A stretch of DNA of 64,000 nt, from assembly GCA_964030785.1 (NCBI GenBank), contig OZ034967.1, forward strand, positions 67,481,413-67,545,412, written 5' to 3'. The notes below the pieces were generated by a model, which saw only the letters and a list, made by a program, of their open reading frames with translations, made no database searches and was not told the origin of the DNA. This stretch comes from Siderastrea siderea. Its lineage: Eukaryota > Cnidaria > Anthozoa > Scleractinia > Rhizangiidae. Both the position numbers and the translations under genes were made by a program. This document shows positions 12,005 to 23,359 of this stretch, piece after piece (the first letter of the stretch is position 1; every line of letters begins with the position of its first letter).

Positions 12005-13512
12005 AGACATAAGCGCCATATGAAGGACAGACTCGTTATTCGCTCAACTTTGGCTGACAGAAATCTATTAATTTTGCATCTGACCCTAACCTCAGAAATA
12101 TTATGACCGGTGTAAAGGCTGAAAATGCTGTCAATGTCGGTCGCATTAGAGCTACTGGAGAGAGGGTATTGTGTTCAATGACTGGAGTGAGCAAGGGGAG
12201 TGAGCAAGCTGTCAGTCTTGCTTTAAAGTCTTCTGTCAGGATTGAAAGCGACAACGTGCAGGTACATCCGCAACTACTGTTTTAGTGGCTTATCATTGCT
12301 TACAACAGCTCCGATGATCTGGAGGGTTGTTTCGCTAAGAACTCTGCAGTCCCAACGGCTCTGTTTTGATTCTCCTCTGACGCTGCGGAAACCGCAAAAA
12401 CCAGCCCTTGCCTTCACTCTGCGGGCGAAGCTTTCAGCCGATGCCACATCAATTCCAGAAGGCGATGTTCACCCAATCTAGTATCCTCGAAGGTCCGCAA
12501 CATATCAGGATATTTGTGGTTTATACCGCAGCTATGTGGCTTGGAAATATGGAAGTCGGACCGTTATTTTTCATCATGGCTATGACGAGATGTCCACAAA
12601 GAATTACATGACGCAACAGAGGAGAGCCGCAAGAAGAGCCGGCGCAACTATAACCTTTTGAGGGGGCACGAAAGTTACCCTAAAAGGTGCTAAAGAAGAA
12701 TGACTTCCTCTCTACTTCCAAGAACAAACAATGGTTCGTAAATATTCTAAGACGGTTTCTACAGAATGTAAACCATGTAAACTCTCAAATATACCAAGCC
12801 AAAGGTGACGCTGATGTCTTATTGTGACGACAGCGGTAGAATCTGCTCGGCAAAGAATCACAGTACCTGTCGGAGACCACACGGACTTACTTGTTATTGA
12901 TGGAATGGATGTGGCCCTATTTCAAACCAGAACCAATTTTAAAAGCTCTAGAGGACGCGTCTGGAATATGAAGACAGTTAAAGAGGAGACAGTTATTTCT
13001 TCACGCCATTTTGGGATGGGACATCACCTCCCGTCTCTACGGAATTGGCAAGGCTGCAGCGTTGAAGAAATAGGCCAAAGTCTCTACACCAGAGAGCAAG
13101 CTTAAGTGTTCGACTTGCATTCTCAGTTCCACCGTGGATGACATTGTGGCAGCAGGTGAGAAATCACTGATATCCCTCTACTGTTGAAAGCCTGGAATAA
13201 GACCTTGAAAGCTTACGATACCAACGATACTGCGAGAAACTAGCGACCTAGAGTATACAGATACTGACCCAGAACAACGGCAGCAGTTCGGCATCATAGC
13301 CTAAGGGTGTACCTAGAGGTGAAACAATGAAAAGGTGAAAGCGAAGGCATTGCAATGGAACAGTGGGGATAAAAGTTAGCGATAATCAAGTACTCCCTGT
13401 GATGAATGACTTACTGGTTGTCCCGGAGTGTCTTATCTTATCTTATCTTCTACGCATGGTCAGTTTCAATTTATCATCGGATTGTGCCAGCACAAAATGT
13501 ACCTGTAACCCA
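12005..13512 (+). pseudogene. Decayed PIN-like nuclease-fold / CXC-tail gene
   Basis: In several alternating plus-strand frames I can follow a family common in invertebrate genomes. The landmarks, in order, are: SDPNLRNI near 12080; MTQQRRAARRAGATITF near 12600-12660; NDFLSTSKNKQWFVNILRRF near 12700-12760; YQAKGDADVL near 12790; a GDHTDLLV acidic motif near 12875; VWNMKTVKEE near 12960; and SLYTREQA near 13085. A CASTKCTC cysteine stretch near 13490 recalls a Tesmin/TSO1 CXC tail. The frame changes at least five times and several stops interrupt it, so it cannot encode protein. The PIN-like reading of the DAD and DTD motifs is from memory of the family. A tandem AATTC microsatellite replaces the C-terminus. 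Confidence 0.6.
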
Positions 13513-13545
13513 ATTCAATTCAATTCAATTCAATTCAATTTTATT
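13431..13545. repeat. Microsatellites (TCTTA)n and (AATTC)n
   Basis: Four TCTTA units lie at 13431-13450 and about six AATTC units at 13511-13542. They sit at the degenerate 3' end of the PIN-like pseudogene. Confidence 0.9.
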
Positions 13546-14261
13546 TAAACACGGTAAAATTCATCAGGAATAAGCTTACATAATAACAAAAAAAAAAGTT
13601 TTCCCCTGCGTGTGGTCAATGTGGCGGTACCGCATACACAAATTCTACTCACCAGTTTCACTACAATAGTGATGATGGAAAGGGACGTAAGTAAAAAAAA
13701 ATATGGGCTCATGAAAAGCCAAAATAATTCTTCACTGTTTGAGGAATGTGTAAAATTTCATTGGAATACGTCACACACATATGAAACTGTCGCCCTATTC
13801 AGGTATTCTTTGGTGTAGACATACAAGATGTCAAAAGTAATAGGATTTAATGTGCTTATACGCACGTTTGGTGACGCTGTACAAAGAATGAAAGTTTAAA
13901 GACGCATTTCAATTGGATTTGTTTGAATTTGGATGAATTCTGGCAACAAAAAAGCCCAATAACAACAATTTCCGGTTTGAGCCTCGTTTTCATGTTGGCC
14001 CAGAGCAAGAGTTAGCATTCGTTTAAATTTGGAGATGCTCCCGTGCTAGGATTCTTTGGGACTTTTAGTATGTTGATCTACGCACTAATTCTAAATGATC
14101 GGCGAAGAGAGAGCTTCTGTTGCAATTAGTTGTAGGTCCAGTCACAAAATGACTGGACTATAAAACAACACCAAAAAAAGTAATTTATATTCGGCGTTAT
14201 GATGCCAAATCAGTGAGACGTTTTTTCATTGTTCTTGGTTCATGATGCATGTTTGAGGAGC

Positions 14262-14407
14262 TATTTCAAAAACTCGTGCTTCGTGTTTCGTCGGGGTTTC
14301 CAAACACTCGAAAACAATAAAAGCACTCGACCTACGGCCTCGTGCTTTCATCAGTTTTCTCGTGTTTGGAAACCCCGATGAAACACTCGCACTCGTTTTG
14401 AAATATT
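14262..14407. repeat. Foldback hairpin, family H copy 1
   Basis: The arms ATTTCAAAAACTCGTG...GGGGTTTCCAAACACTCG and CGTGTTTGGAAACCCCGATG...CGTTTTGAAATATT are inverted around a short loop containing GACCTACGGCCTCG. A related hairpin with the same CGGGG/TTTGGATA architecture lies at 52994-53140. Confidence 0.8.
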
Positions 14408-14527
14408 ACATCAAGCAAATAATATCTACTGAACAAAGTACTGAGCAAAGTGTGCGAGATTTGTAGCCTTACGCCTCCCCTGTAGTCTTTTCACAATGTT
14501 ATGTAACATTGTCACGCGCAGATCGGA

Positions 14528-15010
14528 TTACCAAATAAGGACAACAGCACGAGCGAGGAGAGTTGAGTCTGTGAGCAAAATTAGCGAGTAATCGAGTATT
14601 GCACTGCGAGTTTTTTGGATTAAAACAGTGAAATTACAACGTACGGTGATTACTTCGTTTACCGTTGGAGTGTTTTGTAAAAGAGTAAGCTTCCCAAGCT
14701 TAAAACAGAAAACCAGAAAAGGCGACATTTTTTCGGCTATTACTAGTCAAAATTGACGGTTTACCTGTACTGGATGTAGCTCTGAGTTACAGCAGCTCAA
14801 ATTTTTCAAATACAAATAGTACTCCATATAAAATGAGTTAAATTGCTTTTCGTAGTTGTTTCGAATTCAGTGTTGTTTTTACCATTCCGTCAGCGGCCTC
14901 TCAACTGAAAACTTATGCATTATGTGCTCTGCGTTTTATGAAACTCGCACATTTGGCTCCGTTGTGCAAATAGACTACTAAAGTTGTTCATTTCAATCCC
15001 CGCAGCTACA
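14528..15010. repeat. Partial copy of the 1641-3037 element (middle part)
   Basis: It matches 2170-2600, including TTTTTTCGGCT, AAAATTGAC.GGTTTACC, TGTTGTTTTTACCATTCCGTC and GCTCCGTTGTGC, with substantial divergence. Both ends of the element are missing. Confidence 0.6.
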
Positions 15011-17096
15011 ATGACGTGATCGCAAAGCCTCAATTAGTCAAGCAGATAGGTGAAACTATTCTGCACTGTATGATAAAAGCATGAAACCTGGCACACTAAA
15101 AGTAGGTAGCATTAGAGGCAATCTGGATAGGATCTGTGGCAGCTGGGAATTTGGGGGTGGTGGGGGGGGGGTGTGAAAATGAAGCAAAATTAACTTGATA
15201 CTGCGTTGAATTGTCATTTTAATGATGTCTGCTTGTTGAATTTCCCATCAAAACAAAACATTTACATTTTTCGAGGTTATTTAACTGAATTCAGGGGATC
15301 GTTTTATTTAAGGCAAAATTATGCAAATTAGATATCTAATTAATACACATACAGGGGTCGAATCATTTAACCACAATTTCGCTTTCTAGTCAATAATTTC
15401 GGTGGCCACTTTTAAGCTTACCTGTTTAACTGTTTCAAGGCAGAACTATGATGCAGTTAAATAGGAACCGGCGTTACAATACACGCTATTTATTCAGTTG
15501 TTTGTCCTTTTATTTCCCATTCTCCTCACTTTAAGTCACCTAAAGTAACGACACAAATTTACTCTTCGACTGTAGCCGTTACAGCTCTCGATTAACTGAT
15601 TCGTTCTGTTTTAACAGAACGATTTGATTCGGTTGTAGTCAAAAACTACAGCCGAATTTTGTTGGACTGGACAGTTAAGCGCTAAAAGAGCACCGGGCCC
15701 ACAAATAGCCGGCTTGGTATCCTGTCAGTGTCTAAATGAGAGGTAACATAAGAGACTTCTGTGCAGATAAAGTGGCATATTTTCTAACAACTTTTCTGAA
15801 AAAAAAAACGGTTTTCGTACGTCATTCATATTGTTATTAGATATTAGAAATAGCGATGAGCTCTAATCCTTGAAGCTTGGAACAATTTAGTCTGTGTGTG
15901 CTGCTGTAAATTGTACGCATTGTCTGTCCAGGCATATGCAATGCAGATATACATGAAGCATCAATGAGCATACGTTACAGCAATCTAGCTATGCACCTTC
16001 TTTGCGTAGAACACGGCATGTTGCAGCATTTGGTACATGGCGCATGCATTGCACCTGTTATTGGTTGAGGTACTGAACTACGCGAGTTACATAAAGTACC
16101 CGAGTAAACATCCCGTCCGCATTCCAGTTTGTTAGCCGATATCGACTTCAAACATCGTCTGGAATCAGTCACTGTCTGCGGTATGAAGGAGCATTATTCC
16201 GTTAATAGTACAAATCTCTCGATAGTTTTTCAACTTCAAGCATCATTGTCTCATGTAGGTGCAAACCAAGGACACCTGCCTCGTTGCAATTCTAGGATAT
16301 AAAATAGCATTTCACTTCTTACTTCCAACAAAAGTATCTTTTAACGACGGATTAATTTAGCTAGCCCAGGCCAGGATGTCGAACTCCTTCCGTCTCCCAG
16401 AAATGTTACTGCAATCGTTATGGTGCGCCCTATTCGCACAACTCAGCACAGCTCGGTTTCGCACCTAGAGAATTTTGTACTTTAGATGCGATGCCTTTTG
16501 AACTAATATATAGAGTACGAGTGTTAACCTGGTGTGCATGGAAGGTTTACTTGGCCTTTAATGCTTTCAGGAATGAATCTGCATATCCTGATGTAGTATA
16601 CAAATACCGGAATCAAATCGCTGCATACAAAAAATACATATTTCCACATGCTATTAGCAATACAAGTGAGTTGTACATGTAGGTAACGCCCAAGATGGCC
16701 ACCGGTATGAGCCACATCCTCTTCTTACAGTGGAATTATTTGCAAAAGGTATCAATGGCTATTTAGTTACTCTTATGGTTGGTATAGTGGATAAACAATA
16801 GATAATTATGAATCCGAAAATAGGACAATCAGTAGCACTTTTGTTTTTTTACTGCAGACGTCAAGACACTTTAACTAATCTAATTCAGTAGAACATTTTT
16901 TTTTATTTATGCCCCCAGAAAAAATAATATAGTGTCGTGCATTCTTTTACCAGTTAGAATTAACAAGTTGTGGTTGTCTCGATAGTAATGAAAAAAAAAA
17001 AGCTACAACTATGCAATTAACAATGTGAATTAGTTAAAATTTCTAATTTGCATAATTATGACCTAAGGAATTATTTTTCTAATTTTCCATTCTCTA
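15011..17096. other. No supported gene
   Basis: Small perfect hairpins occur at about 15602-15622 (CGTTCTGTTTTAACAGAACG) and 15629-15659 (ATTCGGTTGTAGT / ACTACAGCCGAAT). ORFs 15975-16172, 16491-16682 and 16524-16715 show no recognisable domain. The rest is AT-rich and featureless to me. Confidence 0.4.
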
Positions 17097-17343
17097 GCCT
17101 ACCTGTAGGCGTTGGAGTTTTTCTTCGGCGAGAAAACCCGGAGTTTGCTATCTTGGCCGCCATTTTGGAAAATACGCGACGCGGAGGAGCGGGGCGAGCG
17201 ATAGTTGACAAAGAGGCGACGCGGGGGGAGGGGGGCGGGAGGCGCGAAAAGAAAGAAGGAAAGAACGCCTACTGGATAACTATCCCCCAATGAGTCTCAA
17301 CCCATTGACCATGACGCTTACGGTGACGTGTCACGCACTCGCT

Positions 17344-18320
17344 ATGGACCAATCAAAATCAAGTAAAGGCCCCATTGTTCTTAAACTGTCAAGCGCTTCG
17401 ACCAAAACAAATCCGCGTGGTTTGAAGTTGTCAAACTCACGTGGAACTTTTTTGTCATGGAGAATGGAACTACGCGAAACACCGAAAAAATCAGCTAGCG
17501 CAAGCCGCGAAAATCCGAAGGAAGAGTGTAGATTTTGAAGAACCAAGCTAGTTATTAGATACCGAAGAGTTGCGTATATTTCTACTGAAAATATATTTAC
17601 AATCTCGAAGAGGAAAGAGTACAGCGACAAACCAGAATTTCGAGGTCTCGAGAACAAAACTTCGAGCCAGTTATGCGCTGAGCTCAGTTTCAATGTGGCA
17701 AAATCAGATAAATTATCCGATAGAATTTGCAAGCCATGCGGTAGGAATTTGAGGAACACGTATCGTTTCTACAAGCGGCTGAAATCGGTGGAAGAAAACG
17801 ACAGGGCAAACGCCGAGGCGAGCGACAAGAAGACCGCCGAAACGGAGCGAGGTGTGAATGAAGGGGAGTGTAGCGACGCGCCAAGCAGATTCAAGAGGCA
17901 TATTCCCACTACAATCTCAACAGATAGACGCCCCACCTCTAAAGCTGCTAAACGATCAAGCGGAGCCAAGAAATCGTTGGCTTTTGGTCAGGAGAAAGAG
18001 AACTTGACCAATGTTGACGCGCATCTGAATGTCGAAGGCCTCCTGGACAAGCCTACAACTCAGGTAAAAACTATTATTGTTTACCCGAACGGCAATGTTG
18101 AGTGCAGAAGTTCTTTCTCGAAGGAATCGGCATCAATTATTATAAACATTCCCAAAAGAAACTGGAAAACGGTGGCAAACACCATATTCAAGCACGAAGA
18201 AATAAAGGCAGAACTCCTGGGTCCGATTACAAAAGCTGTGGATGCGGAGTTCACCGATTACTGTGAAGATTCACGGAAATCAATTCTCCTTGCGAAAACA
18301 CCGGCGAAAGTGGGGAGAAG
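17344..18320 (+). pseudogene. ZAD-like zinc-finger transposon protein, N-terminal part with a stop at a zinc cysteine
   Basis: One frame runs from the ATG at 17344 to a consensus donor (AAG then GTGAGA) at 18321, interrupted only by TGA at 17536-17538. Before the stop is ECRF; after it the frame continues and reaches ICKPCGRNLRNTY at about 17728-17766. The pattern C-x2-[stop]...C-x2-C means the stop sits where the second zinc-binding cysteine of a ZAD-type domain is expected, as from TGC/TGT to TGA. Residues after the domain are basic and Ser/Lys-rich, then comes a conserved block VKTIIVYPNGNVECRSSF and NIPKRNWKTVANTIFKHEE. I recognise this from coral transposon-associated gene models; its biochemical role is unknown. 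The downstream exons are missing. Confidence 0.65.
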
Positions 18321-18480
18321 GTGAGAAGGAAAAATTATTTTATAATGCGTTCCGAACAAATATATAAGACAGCAAAATAGCAGTACAGAGATGGAAAACG
18401 TGCAGGAAATACTTTAAAATGCAATATGTTACCAAAGGTGATGAAATGAAATAAAGCTCTTGGGACAAAAACACTAAAAT

Positions 18481-18873
18481 AATGAAACGAAGGAAGCGTT
18501 CTTCAAGGACTTTCTCGGCCGAAGCGTAGATAAAATGTGGCGGGTCTTTCAGTATTGCATTTAAGTTATCTGCTTTAAGCTCTGCGGCCTTGCATAATCC
18601 TTCTAGATCAGCGATTTGGTCGGTGATTATGCTGTTGAGCGGCGATATTACCTATGCTGAAACTGGTGCCTGCAGTGTTCGTTCTCGAGCAGCAACAGAA
18701 AACATCGTAAAAATCATGGTTTTTCCAAAACCTGTTGGCAAAGCTGCCAAAACATCGTTTCCTTCAAGTAGGCTGTACAAAGCCTTTTCCTGTTCGGCCT
18801 TTAAAACGATCGTTTTCCCCTTGGAATCCAAGAATGATAACGCTTTGCTTACTACTTCTTTCAAGTCCCCCAT
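18481..18873 (-). pseudogene. RecQ-like helicase, N-terminal fragment
   Basis: From the ATG at 18873 the minus frame reads MGDLKEVVSKALSFLDSKG, then EQEKALYSLLEGNDVLAALP followed by TGFGKTMIF, a Walker A motif (A/LPTGxGKT) after a Q-motif-like KAEQEKAL. An in-frame TAG (18654-18652) interrupts it just before VISPLNSIITDQIADLEG, which is helicase motif Ia. FIYASAEKVLEERF follows and corresponds to the SPE region before motif II. Homology stops at about 18481, so the DEAH box and later motifs are absent. It converges on the ZAD-like gene. It is a fragment of a transposon-borne helicase and cannot be active. Confidence 0.75.
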
Positions 18874-20862
18874 GATTTTAGAATGTGTGACAAATTCTAA
18901 AGAGACTGCTCTGTAGTATCATAGCCTAGCTATTGTTTCCTTACCAATCAGAAACCCCGTCTGCTGGTGGACGGGATTCAAATTTTGTCCAGAGGAAGCC
19001 CTAGTCTTCCAGCAGGCGGTTTTTCTCTTCTCTCCCCCTCCCCCCTCCCTCGATTTTTGCGCTCGCCCGCTCGTCCCCGGGACCGCGCGTCTTAAAAATC
19101 CAAGACGGCGCCCGATTAGCGAACGGACCGGGTTTTCCGCGATAAAAACACCCAGTAACCGCCTGCAAGCAGGTTATCTATTTTCAGAAACCTATGCCAA
19201 TTTTGACAGCATTATTGTAATCTTTGAACGTAATTCAGTAGATCGTTACGATCAGCCATTGTTTTAGACAATAGCCCTTTTGACAGTTCCCGGCGCCATA
19301 TTGGAATGGTAACCGCGCAAACATGATAGCGAGGCTGAGGTTCACCCCGCGTATATTCAAACAGCTGATTTTAGCAGCATTTCAAGGGAAAATCGAGTTC
19401 TATCCGTGAGTTCTCTGTCCAAAATGGTTCTAAAATACAGAGATAAGTAAATATCGTCCCTAGATGACATTCAAAACCTCACAGCAAAGAATCTACGAGA
19501 AATTCTGCGATCTCATTCAGAATCGACGGGAGGAGTGAAAGCTGATTTAGTGTTGAAAGGGTATGCTTTGCTAATGCGAGAAGTCCTACCGTCGAGTGCG
19601 AACAACAAGGGATTTGAAAAGGATTCTCTACAAGATCAAGGGGATTTTAAATACGAAGCCACCATAAGAAGGATTTCAGCTCTTGGATGGTCAACTGATC
19701 TCCGTCATTTGCCAGAAATGAATTTCATCCAGCTATACGACTACCTCGTGGTATCCGCGCGCAAATATCACCACATCGTACTCAAAGGAACACGTTATAA
19801 GAAGCTTAAGTCCTATCAATTCTTTTTCGAAGGAAATGTCAAAAAGCTAGAAAGTAAAATTTTTGAAAACAAAACCTACGTCAGGGCAACCGTCTTACCA
19901 TCGATGAAGAAGACGCCATACAGAGTAATTGTTGAGTTTTCGCCTACGTGTGATGTATTGCGAGCAGCCTGCACTTGCCCCGCTGGTCTTGGAGTGCAAG
20001 GCAAAGGAAAGTGTAATCACGTCGGAGGAGTGTTCTTTGCTGTTGAGGATTTTACTAGAAGAGAGTTACAAAAACATCCTGAGCCATTAACCTGTACCTC
20101 ACGACTCTCCTTCTGGGTTGTGCCTCGCAATCAAAGTGTTGTTGCAAAGCCGCTTGATAAAGTGCTAATCAGGAAAATAAAATTCGGCAAAAAGAACATT
20201 AGAACGCGACCCAAACTCATAAAGTTCGATCCAAGAGAGCCAAATCAGCGCACTCGAAGTGAAGAGAATTTTGAAAAGCTGTGTGACAACCTTCAGAATT
20301 GTTTGCCTTCAAGTTCTTTCTTTCTTTTTCATGACCTTAAATCAAAATGCGCAGGTAGTGATGAACAATCAACTTCAGCCTCGAAAAAAGGGGAGTGGGA
20401 TCAAGAGGACACACCCTTCACTGACAACTATGACATTGCTACAGCTCATTTTAAAAACATTGTAGATGAGCATGTTGAAAACTTGACAATCACAGACAAA
20501 GAGATAAGTGACACCGAAAGACTAACAAGGGGCCAAACCAAAAACCAACTCTGGTTTGACAAACGTAAGTCAGTGCTGACTGCTTAAAATTCGGGAAAAG
20601 CAGTGAGAACTAAAGTGGAACCATCAAATAAAGTGAAAGCGATGCTCTATGGGAATTTTACCACACAGGCTGTACAGTATGGAATGGAAAGTGGAGATAA
20701 AGCTGTGGGTCTTTACATAAAGGAAATGCAACAAGAAGGAATCACTGTTGAGGTGAAAGAAGTTGGACTTTTACTGTCCAAGAAGAAACCATTTCTGGGG
20801 GCAAGCTTGGATAGAGTAATTACAAATCTTGACACAAATGAGATGTGGGGGATGGAGATTAA

Positions 20863-23359
20863 GAGAGCGTCCGTGTAAGAACGGACAAGGCTTTTTTCGG
20901 ACCTTCGCCGATTTCCCTGATTTTTTCAGTGAAAGTCGACAATTATATATAAAATGGTTCATAAAATGGTGAGGGTTTAGAGCTCGGGGCGGAGCCTTCC
21001 CGTATAAAATTTTTTGGAGTAACCCCCCATCCCCCCTTTCCCTGGGAGGATATATTTCACTCAAATTGATCGGGGTAGTTTTAACGCTGTTTTTTTAAAA
21101 AATAGTCAACTCCGCACTTGGTCATTTTCACAGCCGTTGGGAACGTCACGCAATGCACCCTCAGGGAGAAGCGTCGCGTGACGATGCTCGCGCATAATAT
21201 CCCCCCTGTGCCTTTTGCCAGTTAGGTTTTCAGTGTTGACTGGCATGTATGACATCATTCGATTATTTTTTTGAAGGAATTCAGACTTGTAAAATCAGGG
21301 AAGATAGTGGAAATACTGTTTCGGTTTTTTTGGATCTGCGTCAACTACTAGCGAGGCAAGCAGTATAAAATTGATTAAAAAAAATTGAACAGAGGATCAT
21401 GAAATGCTGTTTTAATAATACGAAAACAAAACTTATCGAAAAACTAACAATGCGGAATTTTCTCATCAAAATCACAAGGAAAGAGGTACTTACGTGAACC
21501 GACAGCAGTAGTGATCTTGCCAAACAAAACAGATATTTCTTCTGTCATTTGGAAGTTGATTACGTGTCTTCCTGACACACTTACAGTCTTCCCGGTATGA
21601 CCAGGATGTTGGCATGACTTTGGTGCTCGCCAGAATCTTCCCAATGAGTGTCTGTGCTTTGGGCAAATGGTCATGCCTGCGAGTTGGCTCTCCGACAAAC
21701 CGCGAATACCTGCTCTCGCCATGATCAGTTCAGCTTCCGTAACATCGCCGCATTTCGATAAGTGGCAGCTCGACAAATGAGCTGAAATATCTGAGTTGCA
21801 CTCAGAGAGCAACACATGGCTCTTCTCATTCCTACTAGATCCACACGGAGTCTGTAATATCTCGTGAAGAGAGCAATTGGATGCAATAGCTGCCATTTCG
21901 TGCAGAAAGGACGCCCAAGGATTTTCTCGAAATTAAACAAAATCGCTGACATCACGGTCGGTTTAAATTGAATTAGACGGAAACAAACAAGTAAGTTTGC
22001 AAAAACAAACATTGAGTTATCCCAATTGCAATATAGAGGTATTTGTATTTTATGTCTACGATGATTTTTTGTAGAACTTGCTTTGCATTGGAGCCCGATA
22101 ATTTTCAAAAATACTGTTCTAATATGCAAACCGCTTGTTCAACGAAAATCAGGGATTTTCCTTGTTTCCACAAGACCAGACTGGAATGTTTTTTTTTTTC
22201 GAATAAATCCCCCCTCCCCCCGAAAAAAACAAACAAGCAAATAAAACCCCATTTGGGTATGAAAAAACATCCCAGAAGCTCACAATTTTTTTTAAAGGTT
22301 TTGTACAATTTTGTTCTCGGGCCGACATGGGTTTCACAAATTAGGCTTTAATTGAATTAGACTGAAACGAGCAAGTCAGTCTTGCGTCAAAACAAACACT
22401 GTTTTATCGCAGCGTGGGAAATGAAAACAGCCTCTTTACAGCCACAAACAAAAAGAAAACTTTTACATAGAAGCTTAAAGAATCTTATCGCCTGACCAGG
22501 TAAGAAGGAAATCTTTGCTTTGGTAACGTTTTTAGGCAAATTGTTTGCGGCCGGTAAACAGATCGATAGATGTTCCGTGACAACACGGGCTTTTGCCAAA
22601 TTTGCATACTGATCGAAAGTGATATATTTATTGCTGTGAGCGTTGAAAATACCGAGAAATCGGCTAAAACGGTTGAAACGGCGAAAGAAACATATTTGCC
22701 ATTTACAGTCTGACTTCTAGCAGTATTTTAACGCATCTCCAAACATTTACGGTTCTGAAATTGGTTTATCGGTCGCTCAAGCGTTTTGTTTATTTTGGAT
22801 CAAAATGGCGAACATTTGGGAATTTCGCGGAGCTCTGTACGGCGCGCAGTAAAGAGTGCCCACAAATTTTATTTCATACATTTCTATAATGGTGTTAGTA
22901 CTTTTGAGTTACAATAGACACGATTCTAGATCAGGTCCCACATTCGAGAAAATGGCTTTCAACTACAGGCATGTCGCGTTTTCAACATTTCGGAGTTTGT
23001 TGGGAGTCAATTTAAAAAAATCATAACTTAACGAAACTTAAATAGATCTCAATTATTAAACCTGTGCACTATCGAGGGAAGATGAAACTTCAATATGTAA
23101 AAAAATCAGCTCGTTAAATTGAGTAATAAAGTTTTGGTAGCGACCGTCATTTATGGCAAATTTACGGAGTCTCCAATGGCGAATTGCGTGGTTTTGAGGT
23201 GACTTTGAAAATCGCCTCGCAAAAAATATAAAATATCGAATTGATCCAAATAAATGTGATATTTGTTATTGGGATATAATTGTCGACTTTCACTGAAAAA
23301 ATCAGGGAAATCGGCGAAGGTCCGAAAAAAGCCTTGTCCGTTCTTACACGGACGCTCTC
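20863..23359. mobile_element. 2.5-kb TTAA-flanked transposon with about 85-bp TIRs
   Basis: TTAA lies at both borders (20859-20862, 23360-23363). The ends GAGAGCGTCCGTGTAAGAAC and its complement extend nearly perfectly for about 85 bases to TCGACAATTATAT. Removing the element and one TTAA rejoins the nuclease reading frame exactly (GAG ATT AAA TCT CCA), so the empty site is directly visible. TTAA targets are used by piggyBac and Kolobok. The GAG termini are not the usual piggyBac CCC, so I leave the superfamily open. It contains one coding exon on the minus strand (21494-21896). Confidence 0.9.
21494..21896 (-). CDS. Cys/His-rich protein exon inside the TTAA element
   Basis: From the ATG at 21896 the frame encodes 134 codons and reaches an excellent splice donor (C then GTAAGTACC) at 21493. 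Cysteines and histidines cluster: SCHLSKCGDVTEAELI, then GMTICPKHRHSLGRFWR, then KSCQHPGHTGK. The C-x2-H ... C-x2-H spacing looks metal-binding. I recall the ICPKHR...W......C.HP pattern from uncharacterised cnidarian and lancelet proteins, with no known function. No continuing exon is evident to the left, so the element appears internally deleted. The neighbouring ORF 21725-22129 is a shadow. Confidence 0.5.

Larger units (their letters stand above)
11053..14162. mobile_element. 3.1-kb TIR element carrying a PIN-like/CXC pseudogene
   Basis: Left end TAGTCCAGTCATTTTGTG ... CAACTAATTGCAACAGAAG matches, in inverted orientation, CTTCTGTTGCAATTAGTTG ... CACAAAATGACTGGACTA at the right end. Weaker inverted similarity continues inward for about 150 bases (for example AAAGTCCCAAA at both ends). 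TA dinucleotides border both ends. The interior holds a 220-bp nested element and a decayed gene of a widespread invertebrate family. Whether the gene is the element's own cargo or a captured host gene is not decided here. Confidence 0.65.
17097..19176. mobile_element. 2.1-kb TIR element with ZAD-like and RecQ-like 5' gene ends (Academ-H-like?)
   Basis: The left end GCCTACCTGTAGGCG and right end CGCCTGCAAGCAGGTTA are imperfect inverted repeats. They continue inward through GGCGAGAAAACCCGG versus its counterpart in CCGGGTTTTCCGCG, about 190 bases in all, GC-rich. TCTA lies directly outside both ends (17093-17096, 19177-19180), a candidate 4-bp target duplication. Inside are two convergent gene starts, a ZAD-like zinc protein (plus) and a RecQ-like helicase (minus), which break off about 160 bases apart. 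That is what an internal deletion of a larger two-gene element would leave. Helicase content with a 3-4 bp TSD recalls Academ-H transposons, but no transposase core is present to confirm the assignment. Confidence 0.65.

Noticed and set aside
17536..17538. Selenocysteine codon in the ZAD-like gene
   Set aside because: TGA replaces a structural zinc ligand, the same element's helicase also has a nonsense codon, and no SECIS-like structure was noticed; a dead copy is simpler.
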